This document shows positions 14,279-27,751 of a stretch of 64,000 bases of DNA, piece after piece. Both the position numbers and the translations under genes were made by a program. This DNA is from Psoroptes ovis. Lineage: Eukaryota; Arthropoda; Arachnida; Sarcoptiformes; Psoroptidae. Position 1 is the stretch's first letter; the number at the start of each line of letters is the position of its first letter. The notes under the pieces are model-generated. The model worked only from the letters and a program-made list of their open reading frames with translations, searched no databases and was not told the DNA's origin. The stretch is from NCBI GenBank assembly GCA_002943765.1, contig PQWQ01000001.1, positions 4,871,501-4,935,500 on the forward strand, written 5' to 3'.

Positions 14279-15863
14279 CAAAATTCCATGCAAAACACCA
14301 TCGGTTAGAATTGAGCTTCACCAGATGGAGGCTATATGAGGGTGAAGGTGGCAAAATTCAAATAATTTAAAATTTAAAATTCAAATAAGAAATGGCTTGA
14401 ATCAAATCAAAATCAAACAAATGACAGATAAAATATGAATAATCTTAAGGAAACTAATTATAATTATGACGAATAGAAACAAAAGACCGAATGTCATCGA
14501 ATGATATTCAATGGGTGTTTGCTTGAGATATGACAATTTGCACAAAACAATTCGTACAAACGATTGCAGATGTTTCATTTCTTCTCGATAAAAAAGAAAA
14601 TTTAGGTCTTGGCTGTGTAACTCATTCCTATTCAAAGACTCGAAGAAATTCAAAGAAAATGCTCAAATTTCTAAGGACGAAATCAAAAAAAGTTCAACGA
14701 ATCAAGTTCCTTTTTGGTCAGATGATTACCAAATGTATATGCCAAGTACCGAAGAAGGCCAAGAAAATAATTTTTTCATTTGGTTCATAGAAAGACTCGA
14801 TTGTACAAATGAAACACATGTTGTCGTCATCTTAGTCGTCATCTTTCATTTTGATTCAATACAAATTCAATGCAAATGTCTTTCATCATTTCAAAGATCA
14901 AAGATGAAAATAATTCAAGACATTTTTTTTCGGTGGAAAAAAGCGTGGGAAATTGTTGAAAATAAGACGAGAAAAAAAAATCGTTGCGCTGGTTGTAAGC
15001 ACATAAAAGCGCACATACAAACACACACACATTGCCAGAACAAACAACAGCCTCTAACGGTGTTCACTTGGTGTGTGTACTGATTCAATTCCATTCAAAA
15101 ACGTATATTCATTCATCAAATTGAAAGAAAATGATTGTAAAATCATTGAAAATAGGAACAAACATAAGCTTTATGGTGATCTCAAATTGTGTATGTTTAC
15201 ATTTATACTTGAACGGAAAAAGTGTTGGAAAATTTTTGAATGAAATTTTGAAGATTGAACCATTTCAAAGGTAAATTCACTGGTTTTATTGGTCGTTTAT
15301 TGGTCTCTCGGTGTGTGAATTGTGCGGTATCCTAGACATTATGGTTGGCAAATATATTAATAGTTGCATGATTGGGAATGATGATTGATTTAAATTTGGA
15401 ATATTAAGGAGAAAAAAACAAACAATTTGAGTTATCATTGAAATTGAATTGAATTGATTCAAAGATATTTTGAATTGATTTCAATTTAAAAATACAAAAT
15501 CAATTCAAATTCAAATTGTGCATCGATATAAAATGATCATTGGTCAATGGAATCAAGGTCATAGACCTGTAAAATTTATGAAATTTTTGTCTTCAAAATT
15601 TCAAAAAATTGAAAAATCTATAAATATTTAAATTTTTTTGCGAATTCAAAATATTTAAGAGATTATCATCATTGAAAACACATCAAATCAATTGAAAATC
15701 AAATCAAAACAAATTCAATTCATAAACAAATAATAATATTTGAAAAAAAAAATTGTATCAAATTATTTGTTTAAATCAAATTATCATCATCGTCATCAAC
15801 ATCATCAGCATCATTTAAATATTGAATGACATAGATTTTTTCGAAGCGTATTTATTTATATAT

Positions 15864-15941
15864 TAAGTTGTCCGGAAAGTTTTTGCCGATTTTTCAATGA
15901 TTTTCTACGATATAGCCGGCAAAAACTTTCCGGACAACCTA
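15864..15941. mobile_element. palindromic MITE, mariner/Tc1-like, copy 2
   Basis: The element of 74 bp (15866-15939) is bounded by TA on both sides (15864-15865 and 15940-15941), the target duplication expected of Tc1/mariner elements. Its arms of 23 bp (15866-15888 and 15917-15939) are perfect apart from the outermost base. They share the word GTCCGGAAAGTTTTTGCC with copy 1, while the loop between the arms differs in sequence. No coding capacity. The intact right end and clean TA pair suggest it is the better preserved of the two. Confidence 0.8.
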
Positions 15942-18114
15942 ATATTTAAAATATTGAAAATCAATATTTAAAACAAACACATGCAAACAACGGCAAAATA
16001 CAACACCCAAAAATATTTATATTTGCCATTTTTTTAAATGTTGCTGCATTTATTTATTTATATTTGCAACAAAAATTATTGTATCAAATATTTGAATATT
16101 TTTGAATTCAAAAAATGATCAGAAATGATCAAATCTGTGTGTGCTTAGACAATTGAGCAATTTATAGAAAATTATTAAATGGAAAAAAATTGAAATGAAA
16201 AAACAATTTCAAACATTTTTGAAATGTTTTTAAAACATTTTTCGAGAGATTTTTTCTCAAAATCTTTGAAATATTTTTTTTAAAATAAATATTTCCACCA
16301 ATGGCATCTGAATTATGCATGTCATCATTCAGTGGGCTTTTTTCTCGGGTACATTTACCCGAAAGTTTTCAAACAATTTCCAAGCTGAAAACTGGCTGAA
16401 AAAACTTGGATCGAAATTTTCAAGAGAAAATTGTACGCAAAAATTTCCATGAAATTTTCTTTTGATGATAAATTTTCGTCGATTATCATAATAACAACAA
16501 TAATAATCATCATAAGTATAGCGTGACATGGATGAGAATCATTGGAGTTTTATATAAAATACAAATATGAAATATCATTTCATATGAAAAAAAATTTTAA
16601 ATGATGATGATGATTATTATAATAAACAAGCAACTAGTAGTAACAGTAAGTAGTCAACAACACAGTCAACAAATGACCAGAACAACAAACAATTGTTATT
16701 ATCATTATTACAATTGATAATTGTTATCATCAACGGATAATGGACACAGTTATTATTATAGTGCATTATAAATGAATGAATGTTGAAGAAATAATTGTTC
16801 AAATCAAGAAACGAGAAACGAAAACTGCCGGACCATTGTTATCCACATTTGAAATCTCATCTCACATGAAATATGAAATATTTTTTGAAAAAAATATAAA
16901 TACTTTGCCCATAAGTATATTCACATAAGAATGAATATTTAAATGAATATTAAATGAATGAATGATGAACTCACATAGAAAAAAAATTGAATTAATGAAA
17001 TTAATCAAAATAATGGGAAATAATCATGAATGATAATGATTATGATTATTTCTCATTATTTTCAATGAATTTCATCGTATTCAAATGAAAATATGTAAAA
17101 GGGGTTAATTTCATTTAAATCACAAGTAAAAAATCATTTGATTCCAAAACATATTAAACAACATTGACAAATGTTGAAAATACATTGGAAATACATGACA
17201 TATTATCAATGAACATTAATCATAATGGTGGCCTCAATGATTGACAAATGACCTAAAACTGCTTGATGACCGCACATAGACGAACAAAGATACACACACA
17301 AACACACGCATACACCGTAATACGGTAATAATTTAAAACAATTTAAAGGAAAAACATCGGGTATTACCTGTTGTTCAATTGTTCAAATATCAACCTGTTG
17401 CATGCAATGCAACAAACAATGAAAATCATTTAAATTAAATGATTTTAAATTTCATTATTTCTTCTTAATTAATCAATTGTTTCTATCAGTCACCGACAGA
17501 ACATGGAGTGATTTGACATTTTTAAAAGAGTTTTTACGAAAAAATTCTCTTTAAAATTCCGGAACCATCTTACAGTGTTCATCATTTACAATGGACAATT
17601 CAACAATAAAAGATGTTGATGTTTATCAAAACATTTATATTTAAACATTGATTCATACATACAGCAAGTACATGCACAGTATTGAATGTGACATGCAAAC
17701 ATGTTAAATAAGATAAATGATGAGAAAATTATTCATAAAAATAAATAAATATTTAAAAATTATTTTCCGGTAAAATTCTATTTTCTTAAGTAAAATTTTT
17801 AAGATTTTACAAAAAAAAAACCTTACCTGCTACCCCCCATTCAACAACAAATGATGAATTCATCATCATAAACGAATCATAAATTCAATTCAGCCACCCT
17901 TATTCACCATTCACCATCATCATTGTTGTATTATTTAATATTAATTATTGTATTATTTTTCATAAAATTCATCTTAAGCAAATTCAAATTTGCTTGAGGA
18001 AAATCAAATTTGCTTAAGGAAATCCTTATTTCAACACATAATATTTTTCGTTGAAAGTCTTTGAAGAAAATCTGAATAAATGCAAAGTAATACTTTGAAT
18101 ATTCGAAGATTATA

Positions 18115-18130
18115 CATGTGTTAACACATG
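18115..18130. repeat. perfect 16 bp palindrome
   Basis: CATGTGTTAACACATG reads the same on both strands. It lies in non-coding DNA with no neighbouring gene. It could be a binding site for a dimeric regulator, or chance in this sequence composition. Confidence 0.5.
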
Positions 18131-18996
18131 AGGAATGCACATGCAGGAATGTGTTTGCATACAAGCAAATACTACACGAGATAATCATAATAATCAAAGC
18201 AAAGCATCAACACCAAAGCACGTAATTTCATTCAAAGAAAAAAAAATTTATGAATCAAATTCTTCTGAATCAAAATGTGTAACAACATATCAAAGAAAAA
18301 AAACTGGTCAGGGATTGGCAATTGATTGACTTGATTTTACGATAGAAATTCAGTGAAATCATCAAAATTGATGAATTGAAAGTCAAATTTAAATGTAAAT
18401 AAATAATGAAAAATCAACGATATAACAATGGATTTGGAATATAAACAATTGGCCAACATTCATAGAAATATATTCTTCAATAAATACACCATAATCTTTA
18501 AACTTGTTACAATGAGGTGTATGGTACAGTATGGTAAATACAATAACGTGTCTAATAATAATAATCAGAGTCTAAGAACTCAAGAAATTTAGGCGTGTTT
18601 AGACATTATCGACACCATATCACCAGCATTAATGATTATGGCAAAAATTCATACATATTATTCAATGAAGATGATCAAAAATGATCAATCATTTTCAATC
18701 AATAAATTTCATTTTTTTTCAAAATCTTCTCTGCGAAAATCAAATTAAATTTAATTCAATTCAATAATGATGCTCAGCATGAATAATAGCGAGAGATGGT
18801 TTCGATGCTCAAAACAAATACAATTCAGTGTTAAATAATTATCAATGAATGATAATTATCATTATTTGAAAGATGAACAAGACTCATATAATTCCAAGCA
18901 AAAAACATACAAATGAATTATTAAAAATTAAAAGATTAAATCTAACATGAATTAAATTCAATCAATGAACGGAGCTGAATTTTGATTCTTGGCTTA

Positions 18997-19018
18997 AAAT
19001 CACCCTTCGAGGTGATTT
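18997..19018 (+). other. small hairpin with TTCG-containing loop
   Basis: AAATCACC and GGTGATTT form an 8 bp perfect stem around the loop CTTCGA. If transcribed it would be a compact stem-loop. No RNA family is recognised and no transcript is implied by the sequence. Confidence 0.35.
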
Positions 19019-19472
19019 ACAAAAGCTTTTGATGTGAATTAATTCTCTTAATAAGAAGTAAAATCTTAGACCATTTAATAAATGAAAAATAATAATGATA
19101 ATAATAACAATCAATGATAATATCAACAATTGAAATCATTCATTCATCCATCATTTATTCATTCATTCATCTATCGTATCGTCTTTTTTGAATTATATCA
19201 GTATATATGAATATCAATCATAATCATAATGATGATTATATCAAATGTGCATACAAACACACATTCTAATACAAATATATTAAAAATTTAAAATTATTTA
19301 AAAAAAACTAAATGAAATCATCAAAGTCATCATAATCATCTTCGGAATTGGAAGAATAAAAGACTCATTTATAATACATTTCATTTATCAATACAAACAC
19401 AACGATAAATAACGAAACAAACAAACAAAAATCGAGACCAGAAAATAATAATGATTGATTATGATTGTTATT

Positions 19473-19508
<36 letters not shown>

Positions 19509-22500
19509 AAAATGTCCAAATGATGTATCTCGGATATGTGAAGAGCGAATTCAAATGTGGATAAATCTGGCAAAATACAAAGATAATGAAATGTGAAATT
19601 GAAAATCTGTGCACAAGACAAATGAACTCCAATACAGATTGCCATAGATCGGCATAAATTCCGCTGTGAAATATCATAAACCAAAGTACAATTCAAGTAA
19701 TTCAAAGCTTCATTTCTCATTTCCAATAGGGTCCACAACATTAGGCGTAGGCATTAGATTTATGATTATTATTTCATTCCTATTTTTCCATATTCACAAA
19801 ATATTAATTTGTGGCCGAAAAAAAACAGAACGAACGAATGAATTAATAATAATAATGATTTCAACGATATGTGAAATATAATAGCTGATATAATGGTAAT
19901 TTTCAATCAAAAAATTTGACATCATAATCATCATCATCGCCATAAGGTCGAAGGTGGAATTATATTCAAAGTTTTGCTAAATTATAAAATACTTAATTTC
20001 ACAGAAATCACATACAATTGCTCATATTTCAATTTTCAAATTTCTTCAAATTTCAAAGATTTGAAAATTCAAATTAAATGATTACGTTTCGAATTTGTTC
20101 ACCAATCGCTATTATCGAATCGGAATTAATTTTGAAAATCATTATTTTTGATTTGAAACAAACTGAATTCAAATTTGAAATTTGAATATACAAAACAACA
20201 ACAACAACAACAGCCAAAATCGAATAAAACTTGAAAAAAACAAATTTGATACATTTTGATTCGCGCTGTAGTAGATTTCTTGCTTGATTTCTTGAACATT
20301 TTCTACACATTTTTGATTCATTAAAAATATATTTCGTATTTTACGATATGATTGTTGATTTGATACTTGATGGTAGATATATATCTCACCATGATTATTA
20401 TTTGTGTGCATAGAACACATCAAAGTCTTTGATTGAATGAATGAAAAGTAAAAGTGAAAAATACAATATTGAAAATAGTAAAAGTAACAAATAGTCAAAT
20501 TGTTGATGATATATAAATATTGATGATAAAACCAGATTTCATTTTCAAAATTTTTGGTGATTTTTTGTGAATGAAATTTTTTTTATCGTTTTTGTTTTGG
20601 TTATGCTTGAGGGAACAACATGTTTTATGTGAAATTTTATGGGATTTTTTTCGAAATTTTCAAAATCAAAGTATATTTATGGAAATACATTGAATAAATC
20701 GAATAAAGGTGAATTATGAAAGGTGAAAATTATGAGATTTTCCTACGAGTTTCAACTTTTGTATGTCTTTGAATGTCCAAAATGGAAATACAGGAGAAAT
20801 GCGATTCCATAATGAATTTTTGTCTTAGAAAAGACAGATTCACAAAAAATCTTCCTAATTTGAGATTTTGAAATTTTTCAAACGAAATTTTCTCGTCGTC
20901 CATAATAAATGGATAAACAAATGAACGATAAACAAACATCAAACTAGGTTACTTATACCATATACTGATATGTAAGATTATCTCTGTATGTTTATTTGTA
21001 TTTAAAACAAAAATCTGAAAGATTTCGTTCGTAGGCAATCGAGGATTTATTGTTTTTTTTTTTTATTTGATTAATCAATGCAATGATTGTGTGTGTAGGA
21101 GAAAGTGAAATGATTTTTTTCCGGTTTCAAACATGGAAAATTGAATTAAATTTTGATTCAATTTTTACTTTTATTTTGATTCAATTTACGTAATTAATTA
21201 CAATTAATTAGATTTGATTCAAAGTAATCAATTAATTTCAATGAATACTTATTGAAAACTCTTATAGAATTACACTAAAAAACAAGTTTAATGACCTCGA
21301 TGATCGCACCTAATGGTCACATACAGACAGGCAAACACACACACTTGTAATGTCAATGAATATTTATAATAATCATAAAAATATGGCGACATATTCGGTC
21401 AAAATTTGATTATTTCATATGAAATTCAGCAGAAATTCATTCAAATTATTTCAATTCAAATTTCAAACATAAACAAACCAAAAGTAATCAAATAATAATC
21501 ATCAAAAATTATATCATAAATCGAGACTGAAATAAACAACAAGCAGAAGCAACAACTTGAATATTGGACAATTTAAATACGAGAATTTCAAGAAAATTTT
21601 CTACGAAAAAGGAAAATGATTAGAACAATCAGTGAAACAATAACAAGAAATTATTAAAAATTCAAAGTCAAAATTCAAAATTGTTGATGGCCAAGCAGTC
21701 ATTGCCGAACCAATTGCCATTGCCACCGCCACCGATCGAACCATCAACATCGGCGAGGTCATCATCGAAGATCAGAAAGTTTTTCTTCTTATTCGTAGAA
21801 GGGAAATTCATTATCATTTCGTAGCCATTCATTTCAAGTTTACCATCATCATCATCATCATTTCTACCATTTTCAACCACCACCATTACCATCTTATATA
21901 TGATTATTATTATCATTTGAATTATTATTCATTTCATTTTATTCGAAATTTCTTCATATTTCTTTAGAAATGAAATGATATTTTGAACTAAACATTTGGA
22001 CAACTAAACTGAATAAACGAGAAGAAACTGAAGAAACTGACTGACTGAACAAAATGAACGAAATATTAAAGAAAAATTCAAAGAGAAATGACTAAGAATA
22101 ATATAAATAATAATAATATTCTTGAACACACATAATTCAAAAATTCAAAATCAAATGTTGTATGAGGTATAAGGTTTGTATGAAAATGGTTGAACAACAA
22201 CAACAACAACAACGAAAAAGTTGGCCAAACAACAATTGTCAAACAAGATTTTTTCCATTTCTTATTTTTCATTGTTTTATTTCAAAGCTTAGTTCATTCA
22301 TTCAATGGTTATGTTATCATATGGATAGTTATTATATAACTTTGACTGGAATATAAATTCAAATATATTTAAGATAGAAAACGAAAAAGAAAAATGAAAG
22401 AAAATTGACTTTGGACATCCATTTCTTTGTATTTCTTCTGGATGGATGTACCCATATATACTATCCGATGCTCGCTGCGGACACGGTCGAATGAATCTTA

Positions 22501-23473
22501 GGTAACACAAAGGTTACAAAAAGTCAAAGGCAACATAAATTCTTATCGAGATCAGCCGAAGAAAATTCGTCCATTTTTGATGGAAAATTTTAATTTTAAT
22601 ATTTTCGCAAAAATTGTCTCTGTGATAAAATCAAAGGCAAAGCATTTGCACAGAATTATCGATCAAATCACAATCGATGGCTCTAATCACATACATTCAG
22701 TGTGGTACATTGATTTTCATATATGAAATATGAATTATTACAATCATAAAAAATGGTGACATTTTCGATTCGTAAGGGTCATTCATTTGGCTTTTCTTCA
22801 AAGTATCAATTAATTCACATAAAAAATTTATTCTTATTTGACATGATATAATTTAAAACACCAGGGCTAATTTCACTTGTTATTTTCAAAAATAAATGGA
22901 CGAAATGGACACCTGTTGAATTGAATTTTTGTTTTTTTCCATTTAATTGAATGAAATTTAAATGGAAAGTAGTGATGATGATGTCGATGATGATGGTGGA
23001 CAATTGTGTGCAATTATATAACAAATAGGTTCAACCGAATTTAGGTTTAATTTAAGAAATGAATCTTAAGAAAAAAAAAGTAAAACAATTAAATTCAAAT
23101 GTAAATTAAATGTAAGTCAAGTAAAATGAATGAATGAATGATGCAATGAAGATGCACCTATGTAATCAACAAGAACAAAAGCACACAGAGACACACAAAC
23201 TCAATTTCACCTAATTGCTACGAGGTCTTGTTTTTCGTAGAAAATCTAAACCAGAGTATCAAAATACTACACATTTGTCAATCGAATCATTTCATATTCA
23301 GCCAAGTGAATTCGTGTGAATTGAGATCATTCATTTGCTCATTCACAAAGACATTTATATGAAGAAAAAGTAAAACATCACAAGATCTAATTGAAGATCT
23401 TTCAAAGATCTATGAACATTTCAAAGACTCAGTATCATAACTTGTAATACTTAATGATGACTTTAAATGTCAA

Positions 23474-23475
<2 letters not shown>

Positions 23476-23508
<33 letters not shown>
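23476..23508. repeat. (CA)n microsatellite
   Basis: A perfect CA dinucleotide run of about 32 bp in non-coding DNA, likely length-polymorphic. Confidence 0.9.
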
Positions 23509-23510
<2 letters not shown>

Positions 23511-26500
23511 AATAAGAAAATCAAACACACAGAAAGAAAATTCATTTCCGTTCATCCAATCGTTCAAAGCTTTGCAGAAAAAGCTGGCGCATTTTGATTC
23601 AATGAATGAGTAATTTCAAGATTTCAAATAGTTTGATAGCATACTGACATAATTTGTATACATGTGAGCGAGTTTCGAGCACAAATTTGTACGCGTAAAT
23701 CTTCGTAATACGTATACGAATTCATTCATTCATTCATTCATTCAGAAAAAACTTTCTCGTTTATTTTTTCTGAATCAAAAAAACAAAACAAAAATCCTGA
23801 AATGATTATCTCTCGATAGACATGCAATTATGTTTGATCTATACATACATACACACATAAAGATGTGCTAACGATGTATCATATATGTGTGTGTGTTTAC
23901 ATTCAAATTATTTGCAGGAGAAATTTTGTTGTAATTTTTTTTTTTATTTGAATTCAAATTCAAATTCAATGATTATGATAACATTTTGATAGTGAAAAAT
24001 GAATAAGACAAATAAGGAAAATCTAAAATGGATTTGTTTTTTTGGATGTTAGTTTGTTTATGAATATGAAAGAAATTTCAAGACATTTCAAATATCGTCA
24101 ATCGAAGAAACGAAGAACGATTTACAGAAGGAATATACACAATTTGAAGAGGAGAGAGTCTTCAATGGAAGATATCTTTGATAGAGACAAATACAAAATT
24201 CTGACCAAGGACATTTTTTGTTTGATACAAACACAAATATATAATTATTTTGCAGATTCATATTTGTATTTTTTTGATTTTTGAAAAAGTTTTTTTTTGG
24301 ACAATTTCTTCAGGTTATATTCTTATTCTTATTTTATTTCATTCAAATTTTCAATTTTTTCCTTTTATTTTTGTCATACAAACACACATATGGAATAATC
24401 TTAAATAATAATTGGATTTTCTTTTGAGAATTTTCGGAAGAAAATCAGGAAAAAATTGAAGAAAATGTTGGAAAATAAAACTCAAAGAAACTTCATAAGA
24501 AATCACCCGAAGAAAATTGTAGAAAAAAAACTTCGTAAGAAAACTCGTAAAAAATTCACGAATGACAATGAAAATCAATTGGAAAAACTCAATGAAACAA
24601 CAAACGTTGTTGGACACCTACACACAGTCAAGCACACGTAATGATTTGAATTTTCAATTCACAATTTTTCAATTCAAACATTATGATGAATTTTCAAAAT
24701 TATTCAGATTATTTTTGAGATTCAAAAAAATTCAAAATTTCAAAAATTTCATTTCAACATATTTCTATTGATTTATGAACTAAAAAAGAGAGAAAAATTG
24801 TCGAACGAAATATGCCGGAAATCAGACTGATTAATTGATTGAAAATTAATTAATTTTTTAAATTAAAAAATTTCTTAAATTGAAAATTCACAATTCGAGA
24901 AAACAAGAAATTGACAATTAAATTTTATCAAAATCAAAATCATACTGAAATTGCTCCAATTAATAGTCATTGGTGCGCACTGATTCAGGCTAATTTTCGT
25001 CTGAAAATTAATACAAATTAATTTAATTTGTTTTCTCCACTTTCTTCCAGCATATACGAATCATCGGAAAATGTGATTTCCATATGTTTTTTCCAATACC
25101 CATGTTTTGGAAATTGTATGGCCAATTTAATGTTTTTTTTTTTGGCCATAAATTTTTTGACTTGTCTTTTGTTGTTGCAAATCATTTGTGCCATACACAT
25201 TGCATGCATTGATCATGCACATAGATTTTCCCCTATTCGTGTATTCGTTTCAATTGATGGTTGTTCATTCAAAAAAACACACACAAAAATAAATGCACAA
25301 TAAGAAATGAATGAGAAAATTTTTTCGAATGTAAAAAAAATCCAAATTGATTTTTGCTTTGCTCGTAGAAACCATTTTGAGAAGAACCATTTGCAGAAGA
25401 AGAAGACCTCATGAAGACCTTAAAAAATATTTTATGATGAAGAAAATGTATGAATGAACCCAACAAACAAATAAAATGAATTGTATGAATGAATAGCAGC
25501 AGCAGCAACAACAACAACTATTAGCAACAACTGATACCATTCAGGTATATACCCTAAAATAATAATAATAATAATGATAATGACTTTTGTTTTCTAGCCA
25601 AGGAAATTATTTATTTTGGGAATATTTTTGTTTCAATTCTATTTTTTCAATCAATGAAAATAATGAATCTTGTATGATTCAATCAAAATAAATAAATCTT
25701 ACACCTGATCTTAGATCTGAATATATGTTTTGAAATTACAAATTTAAAACAAAAATCAATGTAAACCATCATAAACACGATGTTGTTGATCAATAATTGT
25801 TTGAACTGATCAATGAAAACTTGGAGAAAATTAATATTTCACTAATTAAATTCATTAAGAAATAATCATAGAAGTGATTTATATTTTATTGATCAAGTTC
25901 AAAGGTTGTTATTTTAATGTTTAAGTTTGTTGTATTGAAGATTAACAAAGACTTTCACATTGAAAATATAGTAAAGATACATTTGCTATTGATTTGTTTG
26001 GTTACATCATCATACCAAACACTAATATTTACAATAAAAATTTACCAAACCAATAATGTTTGACCTCCAAAATTTATTTATCGAAAAATTTCATGACCTG
26101 TATGACATTTGAAATCATAAATTTATTTCATATAAAACAAACAAACAAATACGCACGCACACGCATACATAACTCACAACGAAACCAAAGCCAAGCCAAA
26201 ATCAAATCAAACCAAAGCCAAAAAACCAAATCAAATTAAATCAATGAATGAATTGGAAATTTTTCGAAAAAAAAATTCACGAAGAAAATATTGAAGATAT
26301 GCAATAAGCAAAAATAAATAAATGAATACGTGATCAATTGAAAATTGTTTGGAAAAGAAGTAAAATCTAATAATGATCATCATGATCATCATCAAAGTTT
26401 AATGACGAACACATCTCGATTTCACATTAGTGTAAATATCTCATGATTGATATTTATATGAGAATTATGCACAAACACACATATGAGAATTTCAAAATAA

Positions 26501-26596
26501 AATAAATGAATAAATGAAAAAAAACCAACCCTGCAGACCCCATGCAAACCACAAATACTTCGAGCAGGTTAATAATGCCTGAAAGATTTATCTATT

Positions 26597-26597
<1 letters not shown>

Positions 26598-26629
<32 letters not shown>
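26598..26629. repeat. A32 homopolymer tract
   Basis: Thirty-two consecutive A residues on the plus strand. The 75 bases to the left are less A/T-rich and carry CCTGC and GCAGG as an inverted pair (from about 26,529), so the tract could be the tail of an old retroposed RNA. No target-site duplication was recognised. Confidence 0.7.
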
Positions 26630-26632
<3 letters not shown>

Positions 26633-27751
26633 GAAATTCAAATTGAAAATTGTCGATTTTCAAAGTTTATTTCCCCCGGTTCAATTTAATTTATTTCTCA
26701 CTCCAATCATCAATATACATTACCATTTATGATTTACCACTTTTGACATTGTCACACATTTAAAATAATTGAATTGACTGTGAATCAACTATGAATAGAC
26801 TGAATAATACACAAACATCGGAAAATAATGGGTGAAATGACCGATTTCACATGTACTGAAAGCAGCACTACGAAAATATAAATTTAAATCGTGTCTTTGT
26901 ATTTTTAATCATTTTTTTGGTTTCTTCTTATTTCACATAAATTCAAAAGGTTAAAAGGATGTAAAATGAATGAATGTTTGAGAAGAATGAATGAACCAAA
27001 CCATAAGAAATAGCAAATATTTTTCAATGCAAATACCTGCACACATACTGCAGAATGCATTAACATTTACATTTTTTTGTAGATTTTAACCTTTTCTATT
27101 TTGAAAAGAAAAAAAATGTAAATTACATAATAATTCAATGTACACAACCGATTCAACTCACATGTACACAAACACTTAAATGGGTTATTTATTTAAATAA
27201 TTTTTTATATTTCTTTGTATTTCAAGATTTTTCAATATTTTTTTTCGATATTCGATTTGGTTTTTTGAAAGAAATATTTTTGAGTCTTCATATGAAGAAA
27301 TTCATATTCAATAAATATCATATGTGACATATGACATTTTGAATATTTTTCGTTCGGAAATTCTTCATACAAAATCGTGACAATTGCATTTTGACACTTA
27401 GAAAAGTAATGCACACACATTCCACACAAGTTTTGTGGAATGGAATAATCATCATTATGATAATTAACTTTAGTTTTTCTTACAGTCAAAATTGACCATA
27501 TGAAATTGTGGACAATTTTCGCCAAAAATTTAAGGTCAAAATTGACCAAAATCAAAAGATAATTACAGAATATCAAAGGTCATAAAATCGATCTTCGACA
27601 AGTCGGTTGTCAATCAGTACTGATTCATTCAAAACAATTTCAATGAAATCATTTTGAAAAGAAATTTCACACTTGTTTCCGAAAAACGGAATATCTTTTA
27701 GATCTTGTCAAAAATCACAAATAATAATAAAAATAAAAAATCGGCACATAC

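Larger units (their letters stand above)
9050..15863. other. gene-poor A/T-rich DNA between the two MITE copies
   Basis: No exon or RNA gene is supported. It contains a CA/GT inverted microsatellite pair (9,787-9,896), a CAA run (10,513-10,532), several oligo(T) and oligo(A) tracts and a hairpin-forming G/C-raised block near 14,196-14,278. Open frames here have no codon bias like the known genes and no recognisable motif. Confidence 0.6.
15942..21660. other. gene-poor A/T-rich DNA
   Basis: No exon supported. Notable are a TCGGGT/ACCCGA hairpin near 16,345, a 16 bp perfect palindrome at 18,115-18,130, a short hairpin at 18,997-19,018 and a T30 tract at 19,478-19,507 that caps a G/C-raised block on its right. 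Otherwise plain A/T-rich sequence with ATTCAAA words. Confidence 0.6.
21661..27751. other. gene-poor DNA 3' of the orphan signal-peptide exon
   Basis: If the minus-strand exon at 27,752-28,040 is real, this is where its first intron and later exons should lie, but none can be identified with confidence. G/C-raised islands at 21,680-21,900 and 22,436-22,510 are the only exon-like patches. Simple repeats: CAA at 22,194-22,213, a CA run at 23,476-23,508, ATTC at 23,719-23,744, and an A32 tract at 26,598-26,629. Confidence 0.5.

Noticed and set aside
14110..14370. 86-codon plus-strand frame
   Set aside because: Overlaps a hairpin-forming block; no motif and no splice context.
20169..20498. 109-codon minus-strand frame
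   Set aside because: Low-complexity Phe/Ser/Leu translation of A/T-rich DNA including a CAA repeat; no domain.
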